Positions 40,401-52,400 of a stretch of 64,000 bases of DNA are shown one piece after another. Each line of letters starts with the position of its first letter. Positions within the stretch are counted from its first letter, which is position 1. The stretch is from Lycocorax pyrrhopterus obiensis. Its lineage: Eukaryota > Chordata > Aves > Passeriformes > Paradisaeidae. The position numbers and the translations under genes are program-made. A model generated the notes under the pieces. The model saw only the letters and a list, made by a program, of their open reading frames with translations, was not told the DNA's origin and ran no database searches. The stretch spans positions 12,790,830-12,854,829 of the forward strand of contig JACSVZ010000022.1 in the NCBI GenBank assembly GCA_014706295.1, given 5' to 3'.

Positions 40401-43400
40401 ATCCCACCCTCCTGCCCATTCCCAGCTGGAGAACAGCCTCTGCCCTGCTGTGCTTGATGATCATGTGGATTTCCCAGCTGGATCTGGTTCACTCCTCCCT
40501 GAGCATCTCCCTCAAACCAGGTGTGGTTTCGGGTGCCACCAGCCTGCAGTGGGAACCAGACCGATCCCCCTGGTAAGTGGAGGAGAGGCTGCCCCAGAGC
40601 CAGGGGAGCATTTGGCAGTGTCCTGAGGAGGTTTTTGCTTGAATGTCCTGCTGAGGGGGGATTGAGCTGGTGCCAGTCCTCAGGGCTGCCTGCATCCCCT
40701 TGTCCATACCTGCCCACCAGCACTCAGACCCCTTGTCTGAGTGTCCCCAACAAGATCTGTGCTTTATAGGTGGCTTGGTAGATTTAAATACCTCTTTTGT
40801 GTTTCTTCTGCCCTTTACTTGCCCAACCTGTGGCTGATCAGGGCTATTTTGGAGGCATGTTATTAATACTCGTCCTCTGGCTCAGCGATGCGTGTGGCCG
40901 GGGCAGGCTGAGGTGCTGGCTGCTGTTCTGGCCCTCCTGCATGGCAGAGATGGTCATGGAGAAGTCCTTCTCCTCCCCTTGCAGAAATGTCCCTCTGGAT
41001 ACTTCTCGGTCTTTAGCGGGGGTGTATGCTCATACAGCCCCATCTCTGCATGAGGAGGGACTCCTGAGCTATAAATCTCTGCCTTTCAAGCACTAAACTC
41101 CCTTTTGGGTTGTTTTTGACGTTAGGAATTTTCTCCGATAAGAGAACTTTATTTGCCTTTAAATATCACTTTGTGACAGGATGATGGAGTGGGGATTCTT
41201 GGAGCGAGCCTGTGCCAGCCGGGGAAGGGAAATTCTGCTGGGGCTTTTGTTTCTCTCTAACACTGACACTGTAGCTCTTTAAAGACTGCGTTTATTTTAT
41301 ACTTGGCAGGAGCGTGTGCACACGTCAGTGTCCAGACAAATGGGAGCAGCCCAGCATTGGAGCTGTGCTGGAGCCAAATGGGTCTCCTGCTCTCCCCTCC
41401 CGGTGGCACCTGGGGAAGAGGAGCTGTGCTGGGGTTTTTCTGGAACAGGCTTCAGAACACAGGTTGTGCTGGTGAAGCAGGGCTGGTGTATGGAATGCCT
41501 TAAAAAAACAGAAGGAATTTGTGATCTGCAAGGTGCAGATGGATGCTCTCTGGCTGGCAGGCCAGTGTGTCACCTGTTACCCCAAGAACAGCCCAAAAGC
41601 CGAGTCCCCAGGGCAGCATCGGAGCTGGTTTGTAGTGCAGCCTGCTCAGGCTAAGCCTGAGGTGTCTCCCAGCACAGCCTGAGTACAGCCTGTAGCCACA
41701 AAGTCTGAGCTTTGTTTGCATTCAGTGGGAGCTGAGCTCCCTAATCTGGCTCTCTGCAGCAGCCGTGTCCTATCACCATCCCTTTAGATACGGAGGATTT
41801 CGCTCCACAGGCTGCTTGTGAGCAGCAGGAGCTGCAAAGTGCCAGCTCATTTATTCCACTTGGATCCCATGAAGTTCTCTCTGCTTTTCAGGATGCCTCA
41901 AGCAGCCAACTAACTCTGTGTTCCTTTCTTTCAGCTCTTCCATGTAGCTTATGTCCTGATCAAGTTTGCCAATTCCCCTCGTCCTGACCTCTGGGTGCTG
42001 GAGCGATCGACTGATTTTGGCCTCACCTACGAGCCCTGGCAGTATTTTGCCTGTGAGTATGACAGGGGGCTGCAGTTCAGTGCCAGGTGGTGAGGGCAGG
42101 GTGAAGATGACTCTGTGCAAATACAAGGCTGGGTTTGGAGCTGTTCCTGTGTCATTGTTGTGATGCAGCCCATGTCCTCTGTTTCATCTGCCCAATAAGG
42201 CTGCAAGAATTGAAGGTTAAATGCTCCTCGGGGCAGGAGAACTGTTTTGCTCTCTGGTACTGAAATTTTTAAAACACTGTCGTGAAATGTGTGGGGATGC
42301 CAAAGTCGGCACCAGCGTCTGCAGTTGGATGTTGTTGATCTAGATCTGAACATGAGATTTCTTATCATCTCCTCCCTGCCCTCCTCTTCCTGCCTGTCTG
42401 CTCTGTACCATCCCAGACTGTATTTCAGCTCCTCCAGAAGCCAAGCAGCAGCTTGCTTCCAAGTGGCTGCTATCACAGAAAAGTCTGGATGCAGAAAACA
42501 TTCCCTTGTGCTTATCAGTACCAGAGACTGGATCCAGCCTGTGCAGGGCCAGGAACCGCTGTCCTGCCGCTGTGCAAGGTGGGATCAGAGACAGCTGGCT
42601 GGAAAGGAGATCTAGCCTGTGCATTTGGCTTCCTCATTCTCTGATTAAAACCTTAAGAAACAGCTGGTTCTACAAAACTCTTCTCCCAGAGGGTCTGTGG
42701 GGTAGCCGGATGCTGAGGAACTTGTTAACCACCAGCTCCTCCCAGAAGCAGCAGCAGTAATTGGGAGAAGATGTGAGTTAAGATCTACAGCCAGAGCTTA
42801 AAACCTGGCAAGAGAGGACCTGGGAGCACTCAGAGGCCTTGCCCTGGGCTGTCCCTAAAGGCTCATATTTCTGGCTTACCTGTCAGGCTGTGCTTTGGAT
42901 TTCTGGCCTCTTCTTGTGCAAGAAAGAACTGCAGACATGTTACTGCTGTGTTGCCTTAGTGTGGTAGCTCCTCTGCAGGGCGGATGTTTTTCTCTCTGCT
43001 GTGTGCTAGTAGGGAATTACTGCTGTCAAATTCCTGCTTTGCTTTTTTCTGTCTTCTCTGAGAATTTCTCTGCCAGTTCTGAAGCCTCTCTTGGGGCCCA
43101 TTACAGTCGTGTTCCTGTGTGATGTGGAGCTGCACAGGGAGCTCTTGCCCCACTGGCTTGTTCCTGTGTGTAGTGGCAGTGCTGCAACCTCTGGAGTCCC
43201 CTTCGCTCCCAAAACATCAGGCCCTGTTACCACTCCCCTGGAGAAGTGACATGCAGTGACACAGCCCAGTGGAAAATTCCCATGGAAATAAAGAGGTGGC
43301 TGCTCCAAAACCTGCCAGATTTGCTAGCACAAGAAGTCCTCTGCGGAGGTTTATTTTTGTCGCGGGGAATTCTGTAGGTGGTCTAATAGAAACACTGCCA

Positions 43401-46400
43401 GGTCAGTACCAGGGTTAAAAGCAGCTGGCAGAAATGCAGGGTTTCTTCAGAGCTGCCAGTGAGCCTTGCCAGGGGTGACACTGTGGCACTGTCCACCCTG
43501 GCTCAGTGCTGCTCGTCACGGGAGGTGCCAAGGTGCTTTTGGGCTTAGCTCTGCGGGAGGAGGGAGAAGTGACTGCTGGGTGAGGCTCTGTCCTTGTCTT
43601 TTTCCTTAAAGTACTGCTGAGGCTTAAGGTCAATGGGTTACTCTGTTTTAGCTCAGAATGCCCAGCTTCTGGCTCACATGGTTGTGCAGATTTTGCAATA
43701 ACTGGAGGAGTTCTTTGGTTTTCCTGAGTAGTTCCTTGGACTGAGCATCCTGTCTCCCTGCAGCCGTGGCAGTGCTCTGGAAATTAATCATCTTGAGCCA
43801 GTGGTGACAGGTTCCTCGCCTGGGGCTTTAAAAATAAATCGCCTTTAAAAAAGCACCTGGTGAAGCAAACCTTGGCGGCCAGAGACCTGATGTTAAATGT
43901 TTCCACATCTTCCTGTGGATGCAACTGAGCTCTTGCTGTTGCCAAAACAGTGTTTCCTGGAGCAAGGCCACATTCTGGAGACAAGGTGTGGGTGGGTGCA
44001 AGCCAGAGGTGAATACAGGGAGGCAGAAATTCCCTGCTCCCCCTTTGCTGTTCCTTCTGCCTGGCTCAGCCTGCCCATGCAGCACATGGAGTGAGGGACC
44101 TGCCTTCTGGAGGCACACTGAGACAGATTTTGGAGGATTATTCCTGTGAATGGGGTTAACGTTTCCCCTTCAGTTTCCTGTGTGAGCTGAGCAGAGCTGG
44201 CAGGAACAGGAGATTGTGTTGGCTGCCTTTTCTTCCTTTTTCTCCCCATGGGAACACCCTCAGGAGCACTGCAGTGACACACACTTCAGCACGCTCTGCT
44301 GTGAGCTCCTGGCACAGGTGGAAAGGGAGTGGGAAGGAGCAGCAGCCTTTGTCCAGGCTCTTGCTGAGGGAATAATCCTTGAGAGTAGCACTGTATAGGT
44401 TTTTGCATAGGTAGATGTAGGTGCTCACCACCCTGCACAGTCAGGCCCTGAACTGCCCCAGCCATGGTTGGGTTGGCTCTGCCAGCACAGGGCTGTCACA
44501 CATCCTGGGGATGAGGGTGCTGGACTTGCAGGAGCAGTCGTTCAGGGAAGCCAGGCCATTCCTGTAGCTGCAAGGAGAGTCTTGGCATGCAGCATCCCCA
44601 AAGCAGGTCACCGAGCCAGCAGAGTGGCTGCCTGGTGGTGCCTGTCCCTGACTTTAGCCAGCCTTGCATTGCCACTTAGTGGCAGGAGCCCTCGTTTGCT
44701 GTCTCCAAGAGATGGTTCTTGGTGGCTTTGGCATTTCTGGTTTGTAGCAGTGGTTTAAGAGCAGAGTTCAGAGTATGGTGTGAGGAGGAGACATCCTGCA
44801 GGCCATTGCTCTGCCTCTCCCAAATACTGCAGGTACCCCACACCTGTGTGTCCTCTCTGCTGGTGGGAGATGTCCCTGGTGGTGGCTGTGGCTTGTGGTT
44901 GCTCCTATTGTGGGTCCTGTGCTGGCTTCAGGACTGACCTGGGAAGTTTGGGAGCCACGTGAAATGGCGATGCAGCTTCTACATCAGGAGCAGAGCCCTG
45001 GCAGCAAAGGGCCCTTCTGCAGTTCAGTGGTAGCAGTGTAGCAAATCCACTGCCAGCAAGGCAACAGATTGAGACCAGAGTTAGATCTCAGTTTGGCTAA
45101 AATATGGGCTTAATGCCGAAATGAAGGGCTGGGTTTCTCTGCAGGTGGTGGCAGTAGGTACAGTGGCTGTTCTGACGTTGCTCATTTACTGCAGGGAGGT
45201 GATTTGGGGGGTTTTTCTGCCTGTAACTGTTGGAGTGACTCCCTCCCTTAGTGGAGGACATGTATTTAACCATGACAGAGTTAATGAGACAGAGCAATCT
45301 CTAGGTAGTAAATGCTTAACAAAGATTGTACACCCATCTCTCCTGTGGTCAGCGTGGGAAAATCCACAGAGGGCTGGGAGTTGCTCCTTTTCTCTTACTG
45401 CTCCCATCTCTGGTTGATGAACAGCTTCCAAGAGGGACTGCATTGAGAAGTTTGGCCAGCACACTGTGGACCGTATCACCAGGGATGACCATGCTATCTG
45501 CACCACTGAATACTCCCGGATCGTGCCTTTGGAAAATGGGGAGGTGAGCAGTTGCCTGTTTTCATCCCTTGGAGTTTCCAGGGTTACTCGGTGACTGTTG
45601 GTACTCTATTAATTGGCTCCCTCTTGATTTTCAGATACCACTTAAAGTATTCAGCTAAACCAAATGAGATTCACAGGGATTCAGTCATCTGGATGACTGG
45701 GTTCAGCTGAGGGAGAGATTAATTTCCTCCCACCCCGAAGGATTACTCATAGATTTGTTCTCACAGATTCACAGAATGGCTTGGGTTGGAAGGGACCTTA
45801 ATGACCACCCAGTTCCACCCCGCTACCGTGAGCAGATGCACCTTCTGTAGAGCAGGTTGCTCAATGCCCACTCCAGCCTGGCCTTCTCCCTCCTCCCACT
45901 CACAGATTGTTGTCTCTCTGGTGAACGGGCGCCCAGGAGCCATGAACTTCTCCTACTCTCCTCTCCTGCGGAATTTCACCAAAGCCACCAACATCCGACT
46001 GCGCTTCCTGCAGACGAACACTCTGCTGGGGCACCTGATGGGCAAAGCTCTGAGGGACCCTACGGTCACGAGGAGGGTAAGGCAGGCCTTGATACCACTT
46101 GCTGGTGAGGTGGAACTGCTTGAGGGCTGTGCAAGCCGCCTCTGGGGAGAGCACATCCATGGGTGTTGCCTGTGGGGATTTTCCTCTCTCTTGCACTCCC
46201 TAAAGCTGAAGGTGTCCGCAGCAGATGCTGCTCTGGCTGGAGCTGGAGTCTGCTTGGGAAGACACCAACAATGTGAAACACCTCTTGGTGTCACACGTGG
46301 CTTTCTGGCTGTGCCAGGAGCCCCTCACTCGCAGCTAATGGGCTCTGTTAGAGGTTGTGGATCTTACCATAGGTGGATATTGCAGCCTGCAATGTCACTG

Positions 46401-49400
46401 TAAGGGAAGTATCCCAATGCATCATTTTACTGGATAAAGTCCTACTGAATCCTGAGTAGAACGGTTACGAATCTGATTTGTAAAGATAGTAATGGCCAAC
46501 CTTTCTTGTGCTCTCCAGTATTACTACAGCATCAAGGATATCAGCATCGGAGGGCGCTGTGTCTGCCACGGCCATGCAGACGTCTGCGATGCCAAAGACC
46601 CCAACGACCCTTACAGGTACCTTTTGCAAAATCCCAGTTCTGTGTGAGAGCAGTTGAATTACTGTTCTAAGAATGAAAGATCCCAGTGTTAGTTGTGTCC
46701 TGTCCTGAGCTAGTAATGGTGCTGTCACTGCTGTTTGTGGCTCTGCCCTGAGAAAGAAGCAGAAACTGCTCCAGACAAAGTAGCAAAAATTACACAATTT
46801 GTCGGACTATTTTTCAGCCAGATCAGCTCCCTGATTTAGTTTCCCTGTCCACAACTTTGCTATCCCACTGGAGCAGATTGTGAGAAGGAGAAGGTGGGAT
46901 ACTGATGTGGAACAGGGAGGTTTCCCATCAAAGTCCAGGGATCATTTCTGAACTTGTGCAGAGAAGTCTCTTGCTCCCGACATGGCTTCTTAAGCATTGG
47001 GACAATGCTCTCATAAATAGATGGTCTCCCATGAAACCAGAGACTGCTGCCCATTTCTACTCACAAGAACCATAAATTGGTCATGTTTGTATCTGAACAA
47101 CTCTTTGCAAAAGAACAAGAGCGTGCAAAGAAGTTACATTTTGGCTTATGGGACTTCCCATCTGCCTTGGCAACTTGGAATGCCAAAGAGCTGCTTCAGA
47201 CCATGGAAGTGTTGCTTTTAGCCATCTGTTTGCAGCTTGAATGTTGCCTTTATGAAAAGGATGGGTAGATTCAGCTGGACGAGGGAAGCTTGTATTTCTT
47301 TCTCATCAGGATCATGTAGAACTTTTGGATCGTCTAAAATAAAATTCCAGTGAGTCCCAGCCAAGGTTAAAGCTGTTAAGTATTAAAACAAAGATGTATT
47401 GGTAAGCAAGCCTGCCTTAATGTGCCAAACTCTCTGACAAAAGGAAGTTCATAAATATTTGAACGTACAGTTCCTTGTTTTTTAGACATTGCTGTTGCTG
47501 GATGCACAGTAGACCTGTGTGCAGGGCAAAAGGCTTCATGGGGACAAGTAATTCTTTAACATGGAAGTGCCAGGACCTTTCTTGGTCCTGGGTGTTTCGA
47601 TGGCTTGGGGCTCTCCAAGAAGGGAGGGAAAAACTGAGCAAGGAGAGATACGTTAGAAATCCTTGTTCAGTGCCACCTTTGCTTGCAACTGTCTCTGTCT
47701 CCTGAAATTCCTCTCCTCCACTCTCACTTGGATGCATTTGGCATCTTCACTCTTGGCCCCAGCCCGTTCTGTGATGTTGCAGCACATGTTGGTAAGCAGC
47801 TGTTGCATTTCACCCAGAGCAGATCATGCTGGCCTGAGGGAGAAAACATTTCCTACTTGGGTGCTTTGTACAGTCAGCACATAACAGCTGTAAGTCCTTT
47901 GGGATACAGCGGGAAGAGGTGCTGGATAAACAGATCTTCTCATGGCATTGCTGTACCCTTTAGCAAGTCTAGGAGCACAGGCAAGTCAGCAGAAATCTGA
48001 TACTTTCAGTTGAGAAAATGAGTAATTGGTGAAATGCTGCTGTTCTCCAGGCTCTGGGAGCAGCTGTGTTCAGCCTTCCCATCAAAGTGGGCACTGCTGG
48101 GCAGGATCCCAGCTCTGCTGCCGTGACACAGCACAGAGCCAGCTTGGGTATATCTGTAATGCCACAGCAGCTGGGGCTCAGACACACTGTCCCCTTGAGA
48201 CACAGACCCAGCTACCAGAAACTTGTCACGTCTTCAGCAGTCTGTGTGATATGTCCCTCTGCACACGTCCTGCCTCTTCAGGTGCTGACATGTGACAGCA
48301 ACAGGGCAAGGAAATGCAAATAGAGGGATGTGGATTGGCCTGGCCCTGTTAAAAATCCCACAATCTCAGCCTGTTGGGGTGGTCTCTGCTGCTCACTTTA
48401 ACTTCTCTCTTCTGCACATCCCTGTGTTTCTCGTGCCCGTTGCTCAGAAAGGCAGGATGAGCACTTCGATAGGGGTGAGGTGAGCTAGAAATCTTGGCAA
48501 AGGCTTCAGGACGTGATGAAGCATGTCCATGAGCTGACTTCCTGCCCATAAATGATAGTATTCGTGCAGCTTTGGAAGGTTTGTGTGAAGTGCCAAGCTA
48601 CAGAGGCTGCACATCCTTCTGTGTTGATCTGGCAGCACATCTGGGCCCTGTGTATGTGCAGGGCCCTGTGGGCAGGTACAGCCTCCTCAAGGCTCTCTGC
48701 ACTTCTCACAGCTTTCTCTCTTTGCCCCAAGTTGGAATGGGCTGAATGAAGCAGAGGGAAGGAATGTTCTCCTGGTTAAAGGTGAACACCAGCAGGATGA
48801 GGCACAACCCTTTCTCCTGGCAAACCCTCGAGCAGTGAGATAAAGATCAGCAGGAACCTGGCTTGGAGAGCCCAGACAGGAATCGTGTGTTAACAGGCTG
48901 AGTGAGCTCAGGAGAACCCTGCAAGGGTTCTGCATCTGTTTGTAAGAGCAACTCCTTCCATGGCTTCACTGCCCTGTTACAGATGCCACAAGCAAAGGGG
49001 AGACAACTGTGCCTGATGCTGAAGAAAGACTGCAGCAGCCTCGTTGGTCACAAGCACATCCACAGATGAAGGATGCTTTCCCACTGCTGGATCCTGAACT
49101 CCAGCTTCCCCTTTCCCATTTGGAAGGGAGAGCACCATGTGTGCTAGTAGATTTGTGTGCCATCTGTCAGTCTCTTTTTGCAGGTGGTTTCTTCTCCGTA
49201 CAGTCAGAAACAGAGGAAGGGGCTTTTTTTTTTTTCTTGATTGTGCTCCTCAGATGTCCCTGCCAAATCCAGATGCTGTAGTGTTTGTGTGCTGCTCTCA
49301 GTTCTGCCACAGCTGCTCGCTGGAAACTGTTTAGTCTCTGCTATTGAGCATCAGTTCCAGCGGGAAGACTGCGGTTTCATTTCTTACGGCAGGATGACCA

Positions 49401-52400
49401 GGAAATATGTGCTATGTGAACACAGCCGCTCCCTCTTCTTCCTTGTGTATACTCAATCAATGAAACATGTAAATATTGTGGTTTATGCACATTTGTCCAT
49501 AATTCATTAGCAGCACGGACTCGGCACAAGGTGCAGTAAAGCCAGATAGATGAGCTCTCTGAGAGGTCATTGCTAACTCTGAACAGCAGAGACTAAATAA
49601 ATACCTCCTTCTCCATGTGAAACGAGCATCCTTGCTCATGCAGTGCCATCGTTTTGCATTCTGGGAACTGAACCAGTACTTTTCAAACATCTTGAACATG
49701 AAGGAGCCTGGGGTGTGTGGCTGGAGCCACGTCCTCCACTCAGGGAGGTTTACACTGCTCAGCAGGTTTATAAGTTCCCTGACTCAGTGACCATCTTTCT
49801 CCACACGTATGTATATGGATCTTAATCGTGATCTCCAGCTGCTGCCCTGGAAAGAAACAGTAAAATTTTGTTTCCTTGAAAGTGCTGAGTGGTAGTCAGC
49901 CAGGTGAGAGGTCTGTGGGTGGTTGCATTCCAGAGACACGGGGCCAAGGTTTGCCTCTCATTGAGACTCCTCTTTGGGTCTGCAAAACACTTGGAGAACA
50001 AAGTTCCTAGTGAATGTTTCAGGGCTGTTTTCTGCCACTTAAGTTCTAGCCAGGGGTTCAGTTTCATGCCTGGACTCTGCCAGCTACAGCCCAGCCTGTG
50101 AATGTGGGCAGGGACAGGGCATGACAAGTGCTGAAAGAACTGACTGTGGCTGTGTGTCCCATGGCATCTGCAAGGGAAGGGCTGGGAGCAGCAGTGGGAC
50201 CTCCTGCCTCTCAACCCCTCTGCCTGAAGCAAACATGCTGAGTGTGGATCTTGCTTGTATTCCCCCAAACTTTCAGGTCATCCCGTATTTTATTAAAATG
50301 AGGTCACTAGTCCAGTGCTGCTGCCTCTGTCTGGCAATTCACTATGCATAAACTTGCAGGTCTCACATCTTAAAATTACATGTAGGTGGAAACTGGCATT
50401 CAGCTCCCTGCAGTGTGTGTCTGCACTCCTGCACTTCACCCTGAATGACTGCTCCTTTTGTTTCTAACGTTTTAAAAAAATGACATTTATTTTTAAACAC
50501 ACTGCTTTTGAATGGAAAAGCATTGGAGGGAGGGAGAGGTGGGAGTGGCAGACTGGCCCTGAGGGGAAATGAGTAATTGCACAGATAAAAGCTGGAACAT
50601 GCTGTATTATCCATAAGTCTAATACAACAGAAAGCGTTTGTGTTGGATGGGAATCGCCTTGTGCTAAGTGGAGGTTTTGGGGGTGATGTCACCGACGTTA
50701 ATGAATCACCGTTGCGGTCGGGCAGGGACGAGATCCATCGGGTGCCTGTCGAGATTCCTTGCCTGGCGCCTCCGGAGCCGCCTGTTTACCCAGCACAGCC
50801 CTGCCTGGAAAGCAGGAGGTGCATTGCACAGGGAGCGTGGGGCCAGCATCTATTAAAATGCTTAATTCAAATTTCATGCCCTCCTCCCTGCAGCACAGGT
50901 ATACCTGGAAGAGCAGATAGCAGCTGTGTGGCCCCATCCTTCTCCAGCTCTGGGCTATCATATTGTCCTTTCATGCTGCCCCTGCACCACGCTACACTCT
51001 CTCAAGTAATCTGCTTCAGCTCAGGTTTCTACCACTGCCACTCCAACCATTTCACATTTTATTCTCTGCAGAGCTGGCTAGGCAGTGGCACACTGATTTT
51101 TCTCTTATCCTTGAAGAAAAAAAGGAATGATGGTGGAGGAGAAGAAAGGGAGAGAACAGAGCTGGAATAGCAAAGTTTGGTGTTTGGCTCAGAAAAAAAT
51201 AAATCAATTAAGAAGTTGAAAAAGAAGCCTTAGAAGCGTCTTTTCCAGAACATTTGGATTAGCAAATACCGCTCATTCATGTACCAGCTCAGTGACAGTG
51301 ATGCACAGCAGGGTCACACAGCAGCTCCCCATCCCACACGTCCCTGTCATGGCCCCAACCCTGTCTGTGCCCCGTTCTGTCCCCGCAGGCTGCAGTGTGA
51401 CTGCCAGCACAACACCTGTGGTGGCTCCTGCGATCGCTGCTGCCCCGGCTACAACCAGTTCCCCTGGAAGCCTGCCACTGCCGACAGCGCCAACGAGTGC
51501 CAGCGTAAGTGCGAGCTGGGCTTCTCCTTCCTCCCCAAGCACGGCTCTGCTCTGGTGCAGAGAGGCCGTTCACTGGGCTGGTGGGGCTGGTGCTCAGTGG
51601 GACTGTGTGAACTGGAGGGCAGTGACACAGCAGAGAGGGCTCTGCACAGCGGGTGATGGTGTTCAGGTGAGGCTCACATAGGAAATTCTCCAAGGTCCGT
51701 GTGGGACTTTGGCTTTGCTTGCATTTCAGTTCCTGCTGTGTGTCCAAGGGTTCGTGCAGACGAGTCTCATTGCTCAACTCCGTCTGCAAGATGAATTAGG
51801 TTTGGATGTGTTTACGTACAGGACATCTTTATTTGTCTAGAGAAACCTTTGGTCAGTGCCGACAGTGGAATTTCTGCTGCGCTGGGAGTGCAGAGCACAG
51901 AGCTGCACCACACGGTGTCTTAGGAACGCAGGGTGGCAAAGGTTCTTAATCCTGTGAGTTTGTAAAGCCCCCTCACCGGGTGCTGGATTTTACAGCTCAC
52001 CTCTATCCAGGGTGGGATAAAAGAGGCAAGAATGTTGCTCTCTAAACCAGACTACTCAAGGCCCCACAGTGTGGTAATTTTTCTTTCTCGTCCATACACG
52101 CCTGCACATATTTCACTTGTGATTTTGTGCATGCTGCGCTGTCCTGGTTGCAGACCAGACTCTGTGAGGGAGTTGCTGCTTCTGTGCTTTTGAACTGAAG
52201 GACTTTAGAGAGGGCTTGGGAGATCATGTAATCCCCCAGATGCATTCAGGCATCTTTCCTCATGGAAAAGCAACCCATGCAACATCAAACCCAGGAGGGA
52301 GAGCTGACATCTTGAGATCCAGCTGCTGACTGAAGGAGCTCTGAGGACGGGTGGTTTAGCTCCCATCTCTTTGTCTTCCAGCCTGCAATTGCAATGGCCA

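Larger units (their letters stand above)
11594..41934 (+). other. LAMA5: LAMA5 intron 2 (30.3 kb)
   Basis: This intron takes up almost half the window. It contains simple repeats, a CpG-rich block and one enhancer-like stretch, listed separately. Many short open frames occur on both strands; none is bordered by convincing splice sites in a chain or resembles a family I know. The longest, 245 codons at 38758-39495, looks like chance. I see no rRNA or tRNA gene. Conserved regulatory elements may be present but cannot be recognised without comparison to other birds. Confidence 0.85.

Noticed and set aside
45786..46403. 205-codon + strand open frame
   Set aside because: It is CR1 sequence, exon 5 and unspliced intron 5 read through in one frame. 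Only 45906-46076 is coding.
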